This document shows positions 8,901 to 15,866 of a DNA stretch of 47,137 nt, in pieces. The position numbers and the translations under genes are program-made. A model generated the notes under the pieces. The model did not search any database. It worked only from the letters and a program-made list of their open reading frames with translations, and was not told the DNA's origin. The DNA is from Rickettsia typhi (GTDB lineage: Bacteria; Pseudomonadota; Alphaproteobacteria; Rickettsiales; UBA1997). Position 1 is the first letter of the stretch. Every line of letters begins with the position of its first letter. The stretch spans positions 1 through 47,137 of the forward strand of contig CAMBFC010000010.1 of the NCBI GenBank assembly GCA_945865905.1. The letters run 5' to 3'.

Positions 8901-9477
8901 TGAAATTAAAGGATATAATTTAAAAAATGTTGCAGAAGATTTAGCCAAGAATGATCGGCATGATATTTTGCCAGTTTTCAAAAACTATGTTAATGCTTAT
9001 GATCAATATTTTTCGCAAGAAATTGATTATCAAAAAATTCCTGGTCAATCAAATATTACGCGCTTTTTAAAATTGCCAAATATTGCGATTAGAGCCCACC
9101 AGTCTTGCTCTGTTAAAGATTTAATTCTAGCAATTTTAGCGGCTAAAATTTGTGTAAATGAGGCTCATCTCAGTATTGAAAAAGACAATCTCATTGAAGA
9201 AATAAATAAAATTTCTCCAGCAATTTTGTGGCAGGTTAAAATTGTTATACAAAATAATGAAGAGTTCGCACAACAAATAGAAAAATTCAAACGCGTGAGA
9301 ATCGTTGGCAAAAATGCACTTGATATATTTAAGCAAAAAGCTGCCAAAACAGGTTTGGCGGTGATTGGTGAAGATGTGATTTATCAGGGCAGGGTTGAGT
9401 TGCTGCATTACTTGCAAGAGCAATCTGTGAGCAATAATTATCACCGTTTTGGTTATATTGCGCAGCTGCAAAAATAA
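5947..9477 (+). CDS. putA: Bifunctional proline dehydrogenase / P5C dehydrogenase PutA
   Basis: 1176 residues. Oxidises proline to P5C using FAD and then to glutamate using NAD+. The proline dehydrogenase barrel spans about 70-460 (INCISIKISTIYSQ, VNFDMEEYRDLAITVETF, RVRVVKGANMDME). The aldehyde dehydrogenase domain spans about 510-1000 (VLSPWNFPLAIPAG, E745 in AETGGKN, catalytic Cys779 in SGQKCSA). A C-terminal domain of about 180 residues follows. Compared with E. coli PutA (1320) it lacks the N-terminal ribbon-helix-helix, so it should be a pure enzyme and not repress its own operon. The ProDH product can pass directly to the second active site. Confidence 0.97.
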   Translation: MTNLNEEAKILAKKWLDNSIKYQSVSDKIYAKKMDKFFQNSDDKSFVIAMMDKAFRPSKSKDIATIIGKIPNLKFLNFFEQRLVDLYNLTSSFANSVSVPLMKEFIYLTTSKYVLFGSDKTLEKRIAKNLKDGLNTNLNRVGELLLGEEDAQKRIAQYIKDLQNPAINCISIKISTIYSQINSIGFEQTVEELVKRITIIYKAAKDNQYVCPKTGRKTNKMVNFDMEEYRDLAITVETFIRALSKEEFKDLTAGIALQAYLPDSFLYLQKITAWAQKKVQNGGAPARVRVVKGANMDMELFESFERNWPLAPFDIKAMTDANYKRMLEFALQKDNINAVRIGVASHNLFDIAYVYLCAQKNQTLDLVTFEMLSGMSEYVAKMFVKELNLNVLLYLPFGSKEDFISSIGYLVRRLDENTSRDNYLRYINALAHNSANLKMLEEKFEESLYLKEQNKFAVHRTQNRLQENFATDPKTFGESYKSEADTDFSLPNNCEFAEQITKKWQNISDLKVCAVIAGEEISPADDTYKIKDHSTDGKVVGQYHGATVEEAQKALKCAAENNSWQNLSDENRLEIIAKVVDNFRRRRGDLMGAVALETGKPFTESDAEITEAIDFGNFYAYSFLKMKHEISNDVKYVPKKTVLVLSPWNFPLAIPAGGVFAGLIAGSNVIFKPSNFATLVGYELAKCFWDAGVPRDVLQFIPSFNSAVAMEMTRSKSLDMIVFTGGTNTALSIINSNPMLKMIAETGGKNVTIVTKYSDKDQAIKNVLHSAFSNSGQKCSATSILALEKEIYEDKKFLHTLVDAATSLTVDGAWNFKTKINPLIRKPLADLEYALTNLEPHERWLLKPKCLNKNQTLWSPGLKIGTKMGDKSHMTEFFGPVLTIMKIDNLEEGIKLVNDTGYGLTSALESLNDDEQNLWKEKIEAGNLYINRSSTGAVVERQPFGGMNKSAFGTGIKAGGLNYIYQFFNFDNASQVPNFKASQYVEIKGYNLKNVAEDLAKNDRHDILPVFKNYVNAYDQYFSQEIDYQKIPGQSNITRFLKLPNIAIRAHQSCSVKDLILAILAAKICVNEAHLSIEKDNLIEEINKISPAILWQVKIVIQNNEEFAQQIEKFKRVRIVGKNALDIFKQKAAKTGLAVIGEDVIYQGRVELLHYLQEQSVSNNYHRFGYIAQLQK

Positions 9478-9484
9478 TTTTAAT

Positions 9485-9522
9485 CACTGTTTAAACTAGA
9501 CTAAAAACTCGTTTAAACAGTG
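9485..9522. terminator. Inverted repeat between convergent putA and the coiled-coil gene
   Basis: Perfect 12-bp arms CACTGTTTAAAC (9485-9496) and GTTTAAACAGTG (9511-9522) flank a 14-base loop. It sits 7 bases after the putA stop, between convergent genes. On the minus strand the stem is followed by an AT-rich stretch ending in five T, so it may terminate from both sides. T-runs are modest. Confidence 0.6.
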
Positions 9523-9558
9523 CTGCTAATTGATGTTTATGCGCTATCCACATGGCTC

Positions 9559-12102
9559 TTAGTGGCTTTTTGCCACAGTATTTTGGGCAGATTTTCCTTC
9601 CTTCTGCATTTCTGCGGCCTTATTGGTAATCATCGAACTCACCACTTCTTTTACCCCATTAAAAAGCTTGCGATCAGGATCTTCTTTGTTTGTAAAGCTA
9701 GCGCGATTGCCAAGTTTTATAACTTGACTCAAAGATGCTTTTAAATCATCGCTAAAATCTTTGCTTTTGCCTTTTTCACTATCTTTAAGCCTTGCTGCAA
9801 TTGTATCGATAATTGTCATTATTTCGCTGGCAGCATCTTTTGTGCTATCGACCAAAGTTACTCCTTTTAAAGCATCATTGATTTGTGCTTTCTTGTAACT
9901 GTTTGGATCCATTTGAAGATTTGCATCAGCTGTGCTTACGATGGGAGGAGTTGTGGTGGTTGGGTCGACAGATACGGTAGGGCTTGTTTTAGCTTTTGTT
10001 GCATCAAGCTCGATCATTGCAATCAAACTATTTTTAACAATATTAAAATTTACACGAGTCTCATCGGGAGTATTGCTTACGCCACCAGAACGCTTTCCAG
10101 GTTCAATAATTTCTGATAAAGAAGTTTTTAACGCTGCAGAAAGTTTATCGCCTTTTAATCCCTTAACAGCTGCCACAGCAGATTCTATTCTAACAAGAGC
10201 TGCCTCTTTATCTTTAGGATGACCTTCAAAAATTTTATCCAAAGTTTCGGATAAAGTGCTGGCCAATCGATCAGTTTTTGGAATAAATATAGCATAACTT
10301 TTTAATTCACCATTTGCCAAAAAATCCTTCTGCTCTTCTGCGGTAGCGGGCCTTGATCCATATTTTGAATTGCCAATAATTTCATCTTTTTCTTGGCGTG
10401 ATTCTGGAATTAACATAGCTTTATTTCCTTCTGCATCCTTAATCTCAATGGCTTGTTTTGAGATAAATCCTGCCGCAGTATATGTGGCGCCAGCTCTGGC
10501 ATTTTCTGGATTAACCTCAACGGTTTTTTTTTGAAATGCAAATTTTCCTTTTTGTATATAGGCGATAAATTTATCAACTGCATCATTAACAGAAAGATCT
10601 GGTGTTATTTTTACTGATTCATCAGCGATTGCGCCCATAACTTTTTTAGAAAGGGTTGTTAACAAATCATCGTGAGAATCTTTTTCTATCGGTAAAGGAG
10701 CATATGAAGTTGTTAATTTTTTTTGTAGTGCTGTAAGAATTTCCATACTTTTTGGATCTTTCTTAAAAGCATCAACTCTTTTTAACCTATCCATTTGTTT
10801 TCGATCATTAGCCGACTGTGCTACGGATAACAGCGCGTTCGCCGCAGTAGAAACAACCGGAACGCTAGCAAGATCAAATACATTTTTAAGTCCACCTATA
10901 ATATTATCAAACATACCATCTTTTCTCTTTGAGTCTCCCCTCCCAACTGAAGCAGCGGCTTCTAATTTATTGCTAAACTTAGCCCCCAGCCCTTTGCTAA
11001 ACGCATCTTCTGATGCAGCTGTCTCTGCCGCTGTTTCTCTCTCAGCTTTAAATTTTGTTACTAAGTTAGGATCATTATTTACGGCGGCATAAAATTTCTT
11101 AGCGTTATCTAAAGAAACATCAGCAGCAATATCAGACTTTTCAAACATAACTTTTAAATTTTCAGCAACTTCAAGTGATGTTTTTAGAGATTGAAGTGCA
11201 TTTTCTTTATTTGATGCAACTTCACCAAGGCGCAAATCCGTTTCTTTCTTGTTCTTTTCGCATTCCAGAGTATTTTTCCGCGCCTCTTGAATACTTGCAT
11301 CAAACGCAGTAACATCAAGCGGTTTTAAAATACGGTTGCCAGTAAAAAATCTTACCATCTTACGAAAAAATGGTTTTTTATCCTTATCTATTGCCTCTTG
11401 TTTTTCTTTAATTTTGTTGGTGAGTTCAGTTTTTGCACTATCAACTTCTTGGTCTAATAATTTTAATTGTCCTACTTTAACACTTGTGGCGGCCATAGAA
11501 TCAGCTGCCGCTTTGTTCATATTGGCTGATAATGATTCAATGCAATTAGAAAATGGAATAGTTGTAGGCTGATGCGTTTGTTCAAGAAAAGATTTTATAT
11601 CACCTAAGTACTTTGTAAAAACTCCATCAAGCAACATATTAACCTGTAAGTCTAGACTTTTGTGCAATGCCTTATCATGCACATCCATTGTAAGATTCTG
11701 AGCAGTTTCCAATTTTGCTTTAGCGGCCTCAGCATTAGCAACGGCTGATTCAAAAGAAGTGATTTGTGGAATGTTTTCTAAAGCACCAAGATCTTTTTGC
11801 AGAGCACTCTCGGCGGATATATTCCATTCTTCTGTTCTATTATAAGAATCTCTGATTTTTTCTAAAGAATTTACTCTTAATTTTTTTAAAAGCGGTATGA
11901 GCTGATCAAGTTGTTTATCTTTTTGTAATGAGGAATTTCCGATTATTTCTTGCATTTTTTTGCGAAGATCATCATTGCTCAGACCTTGATATTCAGTATA
12001 ATTTCCAATTGTAGCAATGGTTCCGTCAATTTCTTTTGTTATACTTTTTGTGTATTCTAGTAGCTCTGTATCACTTAAGGTAGATAAGGTAGATGATGTC
12101 AT
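9559..12102 (-). CDS. Large coiled-coil protein with a duplicated C-terminal domain, hypothetical
   Basis: 847 residues with no signal peptide and no clear membrane span. It is mostly helical and charged, with long coiled-coil-prone stretches between about 50 and 450 (for example LDQEVDSAKTELTNKIKEKQ). A short hydrophobic region near 410-435 (FDLASVPVVSTAANALLSVA) could insert in a membrane. Two similar units lie at about 633-697 and 758-825, both with LK(T/A)SLS(E/Q)(I/V)I followed by a Gly-Asn/Lys-Arg turn and a closing helix ending in MI. A 60-residue Thr/Pro-rich linker separates them. No family is recognised. Size, composition and lack of enzyme motifs would suit a structural protein or a secreted effector. 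It is probably monocistronic. Confidence 0.75.
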   Translation of the reverse strand: MTSSTLSTLSDTELLEYTKSITKEIDGTIATIGNYTEYQGLSNDDLRKKMQEIIGNSSLQKDKQLDQLIPLLKKLRVNSLEKIRDSYNRTEEWNISAESALQKDLGALENIPQITSFESAVANAEAAKAKLETAQNLTMDVHDKALHKSLDLQVNMLLDGVFTKYLGDIKSFLEQTHQPTTIPFSNCIESLSANMNKAAADSMAATSVKVGQLKLLDQEVDSAKTELTNKIKEKQEAIDKDKKPFFRKMVRFFTGNRILKPLDVTAFDASIQEARKNTLECEKNKKETDLRLGEVASNKENALQSLKTSLEVAENLKVMFEKSDIAADVSLDNAKKFYAAVNNDPNLVTKFKAERETAAETAASEDAFSKGLGAKFSNKLEAAASVGRGDSKRKDGMFDNIIGGLKNVFDLASVPVVSTAANALLSVAQSANDRKQMDRLKRVDAFKKDPKSMEILTALQKKLTTSYAPLPIEKDSHDDLLTTLSKKVMGAIADESVKITPDLSVNDAVDKFIAYIQKGKFAFQKKTVEVNPENARAGATYTAAGFISKQAIEIKDAEGNKAMLIPESRQEKDEIIGNSKYGSRPATAEEQKDFLANGELKSYAIFIPKTDRLASTLSETLDKIFEGHPKDKEAALVRIESAVAAVKGLKGDKLSAALKTSLSEIIEPGKRSGGVSNTPDETRVNFNIVKNSLIAMIELDATKAKTSPTVSVDPTTTTPPIVSTADANLQMDPNSYKKAQINDALKGVTLVDSTKDAASEIMTIIDTIAARLKDSEKGKSKDFSDDLKASLSQVIKLGNRASFTNKEDPDRKLFNGVKEVVSSMITNKAAEMQKEGKSAQNTVAKSH

Positions 12103-12216
12103 ATTATAATTAGATTAGATTTAACGAGGTTTGGTAATTTAATTAAACTCAAATGATATTTCTAATCAATCTTAAGTGATAATTTTGAAGGTAGATAGCT
12201 CAAATCACTACATATT
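12103..12216. other. Intergenic region between the coiled-coil gene and uup
   Basis: 114 bases of AT-rich DNA between two minus-strand genes. It probably contains the promoter of the coiled-coil gene. No clear hairpin or promoter consensus can be assigned. Confidence 0.3.
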
Positions 12217-14151
12217 TTATTGTGCTAAAATATTTTCCAATTCTTCCCATCTCGCTTCTAAGTCATCAATTTTTTGTTGCGCAATAGCAAGTTCAATCGA
12301 AATATGGGCAAGGCTAGAGGGGTTGCGATCTTCGGTGTTTATTAGTTCATCATTTAATTCAAGAATTTTATTTTCTAACAGTTCGATTTTTTGCGGAATA
12401 CGCTCTAGTTCAAATTTTATTTTGCTGTGAGAAGTGCGATTAGTGCGTGGCTTTACAATAGCTTGATCTAAAGATTCTGTTGTTATTGCGCTAAAATCAA
12501 TAGCGGCTTGATTGGCAAGCGCTCTAGCTTTTGCCTTTGCCTCATTTTGTGCTGATATTTTTGCTGCTTCAGCCTGTTTTAAATGCTGATGTTTATATTC
12601 TAAATAATCAGAATAGCCGCCTAAATGGCTGATAATTTCGCCATCACCTTCAAAAGCTAAAATATTTGTAACAACATTATCCAAAAAATCACGATCGTGG
12701 CTAACCACTAGCAGCGTGCCTTGGTAGCTTTCTAAATAATCTTGCAACATATCCAAACTATCCATATCAAGATCGTTTGTTGGCTCATCAAGAATTAAAA
12801 AGTTTCCTGGATTAGCCAGAGTTTTTGCCAAAAGCAATCGGTTTTGCTGCCCGCCAGATAAGGTTCCGGCCATTGTTTTGGTATCTTGTGGATCAAACAA
12901 AAAATCTTTGAGATAACTACAAATATGACGCATTTTTCCGTTGGGCAATTGCACATATTCAGAACCGCTGCCACATAAAATTTCTTGAATAGAAGATTCT
13001 GGTTGAATGGCGCTGCGCTGTTGATCAAAGTAAGAAAACTGTAGGTCGCGTGCCAGTTTTACTGTGCCGCTATCAGGCAAAGTTTCGCCAACTAATAATT
13101 TTAAAAAAGTGCTTTTTCCTGAGCCATTTTTTCCTAAAATTCCAATTTTTTCTCCACGCAAAATTTTTAAAGAAAATTTATCGATGAGGATTTTTTTATT
13201 TTGCAAATTCTTGTCAGTATTGCTTTCAATCGAATCAGAATTTTCTGGCAAATCATAACTTTTGCTAACATTATTAAGTGAAGCAATAACCTGCGGCGCA
13301 TCATCATTAAAATCTTTTTCTTCAATCTTCATGTGATTTTTATTGGCGTTAACCAATTTTCTTTGTGCTGCTAATTTTTGGCGCAACTCATCTAAATAAT
13401 GCAAACGACCAATATTGCGTTTTCTTCTGCCAGTTACTCCTGTTTGCAACCAGCCGCTTTCTAAACCAACTTTTTTCTCTAAATTTAATAATTCGCGTTG
13501 CTCGTGATCAATAATACTTTGTGACCATTCATCAAAATTTTTATAGCCCTCATGGTTGATTTTAATAGTGCCAGCGCGCAACCAAAAAACTTTATTAGAA
13601 ACTTTTTCAAGAAATTTGCGATCATGACTAATGACCAAAAGCGCACCATTGTAAGAGCGAAGATATTCTTCAAGCCATTCAATAATCACTAAATCAAGAT
13701 GGTTAGTGGGTTCATCAAGCAGCAAAATATCTGGTTCAAGCACCAAGGCTTTAGCCAGGTGGGCACGGCGTTTTTGTCCGCCAGAAAGATTGTGGGTAAG
13801 GGAGTATTTATCAATCTGCAAATTATCACAAACAATATCAACTAAATATGATTTATGCTCATCCAACTTCAATTCACCCATTATATATTCTACAACCGTA
13901 AGGTTTCGTGGAATATCATCATTTTGTGTCAAATAACCAATAATTGCCTTGGGAGCAATCCATCTTTCACCGCAGTCAAAATCCATTGAGCCGTATATAG
14001 CGCTCATCAGCGAGGTTTTGCCTGCACCATTTTTTCCAATCAAACACACCCGATCGCGCGGAAATAAGTTTAAATTGAGGTTTTCAAACAAAATTTTCTT
14101 GGCGAAAGAAATTGTGGTATCGCGGATTGACAATAACGGGGAATTACGCAT
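12217..14151 (-). CDS. uup: ABC-F ATPase, Uup type
   Basis: 644 residues from ATG 14151. The frame also has an ATG at 14175, but family members begin close to the PLLSIRD segment. There are two ABC domains in one chain and no membrane spans. Domain 1 has GKNGAGKTS, LSGGQKRR and LLLDEPTNHLD; domain 2 has GKNGSGKST, LSGGQQNR and LILDEPTNDLD. An inter-domain linker and a C-terminal coiled coil (about 560-644, LERIPQKIELLENKILELNDEL) are typical of Uup. ABC-F proteins act on ribosomes; Uup also affects precise excision of transposons and binds DNA through its C-terminal domain. The start faces the divergent M16 peptidase gene 46 bases away. Confidence 0.92.
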   Translation of the reverse strand: MRNSPLLSIRDTTISFAKKILFENLNLNLFPRDRVCLIGKNGAGKTSLMSAIYGSMDFDCGERWIAPKAIIGYLTQNDDIPRNLTVVEYIMGELKLDEHKSYLVDIVCDNLQIDKYSLTHNLSGGQKRRAHLAKALVLEPDILLLDEPTNHLDLVIIEWLEEYLRSYNGALLVISHDRKFLEKVSNKVFWLRAGTIKINHEGYKNFDEWSQSIIDHEQRELLNLEKKVGLESGWLQTGVTGRRKRNIGRLHYLDELRQKLAAQRKLVNANKNHMKIEEKDFNDDAPQVIASLNNVSKSYDLPENSDSIESNTDKNLQNKKILIDKFSLKILRGEKIGILGKNGSGKSTFLKLLVGETLPDSGTVKLARDLQFSYFDQQRSAIQPESSIQEILCGSGSEYVQLPNGKMRHICSYLKDFLFDPQDTKTMAGTLSGGQQNRLLLAKTLANPGNFLILDEPTNDLDMDSLDMLQDYLESYQGTLLVVSHDRDFLDNVVTNILAFEGDGEIISHLGGYSDYLEYKHQHLKQAEAAKISAQNEAKAKARALANQAAIDFSAITTESLDQAIVKPRTNRTSHSKIKFELERIPQKIELLENKILELNDELINTEDRNPSSLAHISIELAIAQQKIDDLEARWEELENILAQ

Positions 14152-14197
14152 GATGTTTATAAATAATATTACCAAACCATATTCTATTTTCTAATTC

Positions 14198-15433
14198 ATG
14201 TCAAAACAAGAAATAATCACACTAAAAAATGGCTTACGCCTTGCAGTTGATGAAATGAAAGATGTTGAAACCGTTTCAGTCGGTGTATTTGTTAACACCG
14301 GAAGTCGCAATGAAATGCCTGAAATCAACGGAATTTCACATTTTCTTGAACATATGGCCTTTAAAGGCACGGCAACGCGCAGCGCCCGCCAAATCGCCGA
14401 AGAATTTGAAGGAATCGGAGGAAGAATCAATGCTTACACTTCTAAAGAAAAAACCGTTTATTATGCTAAAGTTTTAAAAAAACACGCCGAATTTGCCGTA
14501 GAGTTTTTGGCAGATATTTTACAAAATTCTACTTTTGATTCCGTTGAACTAGAAAAAGAGCGCGGCGTTATTTTGCAAGAAATTGCAATGACAAACGATA
14601 CTCCTGATGATATTGTTTTTGATTATTTTCAAGAAGCGGCATATCCCAAGCAAGCCCTTGGCCGTAGCATTCTTGGCCCTGTAAAAAACATCAAAAAATT
14701 TGGTCGTGATCACTTTGTTGATTATATTGGCAAGCAATATAATTATCACAATATTTGCGTTGTGGCGGCAGGAAACATCAAGCAAAGCGATCTAATAAAG
14801 TGGTCACAAAAATATTTTACCAAGCTTGGAACCGCTAAAATCAAGGCTTCAGAGCCAGCAAAATATATTGGTGGAGAATTTTGCAAAGAAAAAAAGCTTG
14901 AGCAAGTTAATTTAGTGATTGGATATAAAGGTTATTCCTATCTCGATAAAAACAATTATAGCGCGCAAATTTTGGCAATGATTTTGGGTGGCGGAATGTC
15001 ATCACGATTATTTCAAGAAGTGCGTGAAAACCGCGGTTTGGCTTATTCTATTTATGCTTTCAATTACACGCATCAAGATTCAGGAATTTTTGGTATCTAT
15101 GCTGGAACCACGCCAGATAAGGCTAACGAGCTAATCGCCGCCACCAAAAGTGAGATCAATAAAATCTGCGAAAAAATTTCTGATAAAGAATTAGAAAGAG
15201 TGCGTACACAATTTGAAGCAAGTTTATTGATGGCAAAAGAAAGTACCTCGGGCCGCATGCAAAAGCTTGGTGGTGATATTTTGGCCTACGGTAGAATTAT
15301 ATCAGATAAAGAAATTTTAGAGAAAGTTTTGGCGGTAAAAAAATCTGATGTAACAAAATTAGCGGAGAAGATTTTTTCTGGATCAAAACCAACATTTGCT
15401 GCGATTGGCAAAATTAAGTCGATTATAGTTTAG
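14198..15433 (+). CDS. M16 zinc peptidase, mitochondrial-processing-peptidase-like
   Basis: 411 residues, the length of rickettsial PMPB-type peptidases. The inverted zinc motif HFLEH is at 48-52 (metal ligands His48 and His52, catalytic Glu51). The distal glutamate lies in the ELEKERGVILQEI region near 110-120. The C-terminal half has the M16 substrate-binding Arg-Gly segment VRENRGLAYSIYAF. There is no signal peptide, so it should act in the cytoplasm on peptides or small proteins. The family is the bacterial relative of the mitochondrial presequence peptidase beta subunit. It is divergent from uup and ends 4 bases inside the convergent 144-residue gene. Confidence 0.93.
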   Translation: MSKQEIITLKNGLRLAVDEMKDVETVSVGVFVNTGSRNEMPEINGISHFLEHMAFKGTATRSARQIAEEFEGIGGRINAYTSKEKTVYYAKVLKKHAEFAVEFLADILQNSTFDSVELEKERGVILQEIAMTNDTPDDIVFDYFQEAAYPKQALGRSILGPVKNIKKFGRDHFVDYIGKQYNYHNICVVAAGNIKQSDLIKWSQKYFTKLGTAKIKASEPAKYIGGEFCKEKKLEQVNLVIGYKGYSYLDKNNYSAQILAMILGGGMSSRLFQEVRENRGLAYSIYAFNYTHQDSGIFGIYAGTTPDKANELIAATKSEINKICEKISDKELERVRTQFEASLLMAKESTSGRMQKLGGDILAYGRIISDKEILEKVLAVKKSDVTKLAEKIFSGSKPTFAAIGKIKSIIV

Positions 15434-15864
15434 TGCCCACCGCCGCCATGGCCAACGCTAGAATTGAAAGAGTTAGCCGCATCAAAACCAGCCCCTTCGC
15501 CCAAGTTAAGATTTGATTTGGCGCTAGTTGCGCTGTTTAAAGATACATCTCCAGTTAATTTTATATCATTTCCCAATCCAAATACACCTTCTTTTGATAG
15601 GGTGGCTGGCCCTACATTTCCAAGATCATCAAAATGAAGATCGCTTAGTGCGCCTTGACCCTCTATGCCACCAGGTAATTGTATTGGAACGCCAAGAGTT
15701 GGAATTTCTGTTTTAGTTTCAATTGGGTGATGGCCAAGATGGGTATCCATTCCAGAAACCCCAGTGCCAGTATGATCGCCATGAAAATCATGTTTTTGTT
15801 GATCTCCGTGCATTTTGTTTGCGGCTAGAGATCCGAAATCTGGCCCAGCATGTGTTTCTGGCAT
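15430..15864 (-). CDS. His/Gly-rich hypothetical protein
   Basis: 144 residues with unusual composition. The N-terminal 50 residues are His-rich (MHGDQQKHDFHGDH, THLGHHP), the middle is Gly/Leu/Asp-rich, and the C-terminus ends in GHGGGGH. No signal peptide or membrane span is present. The clustered His could bind metal. It overlaps the end of the M16 peptidase gene by 4 bases tail to tail and lies 2 bases after maeB, so it may share the maeB transcript. No family is recognised; low complexity makes it a less certain gene, though the full-length frame and operon-like spacing support it. Confidence 0.6.
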   Translation of the reverse strand: MPETHAGPDFGSLAANKMHGDQQKHDFHGDHTGTGVSGMDTHLGHHPIETKTEIPTLGVPIQLPGGIEGQGALSDLHFDDLGNVGPATLSKEGVFGLGNDIKLTGDVSLNSATSAKSNLNLGEGAGFDAANSFNSSVGHGGGGH

Positions 15865-15866
15865 AA

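Noticed and set aside
9932..10222. 96-residue plus ORF within the coiled-coil gene
   Set aside because: Antisense shadow of the 847-residue gene; no start signal or family.
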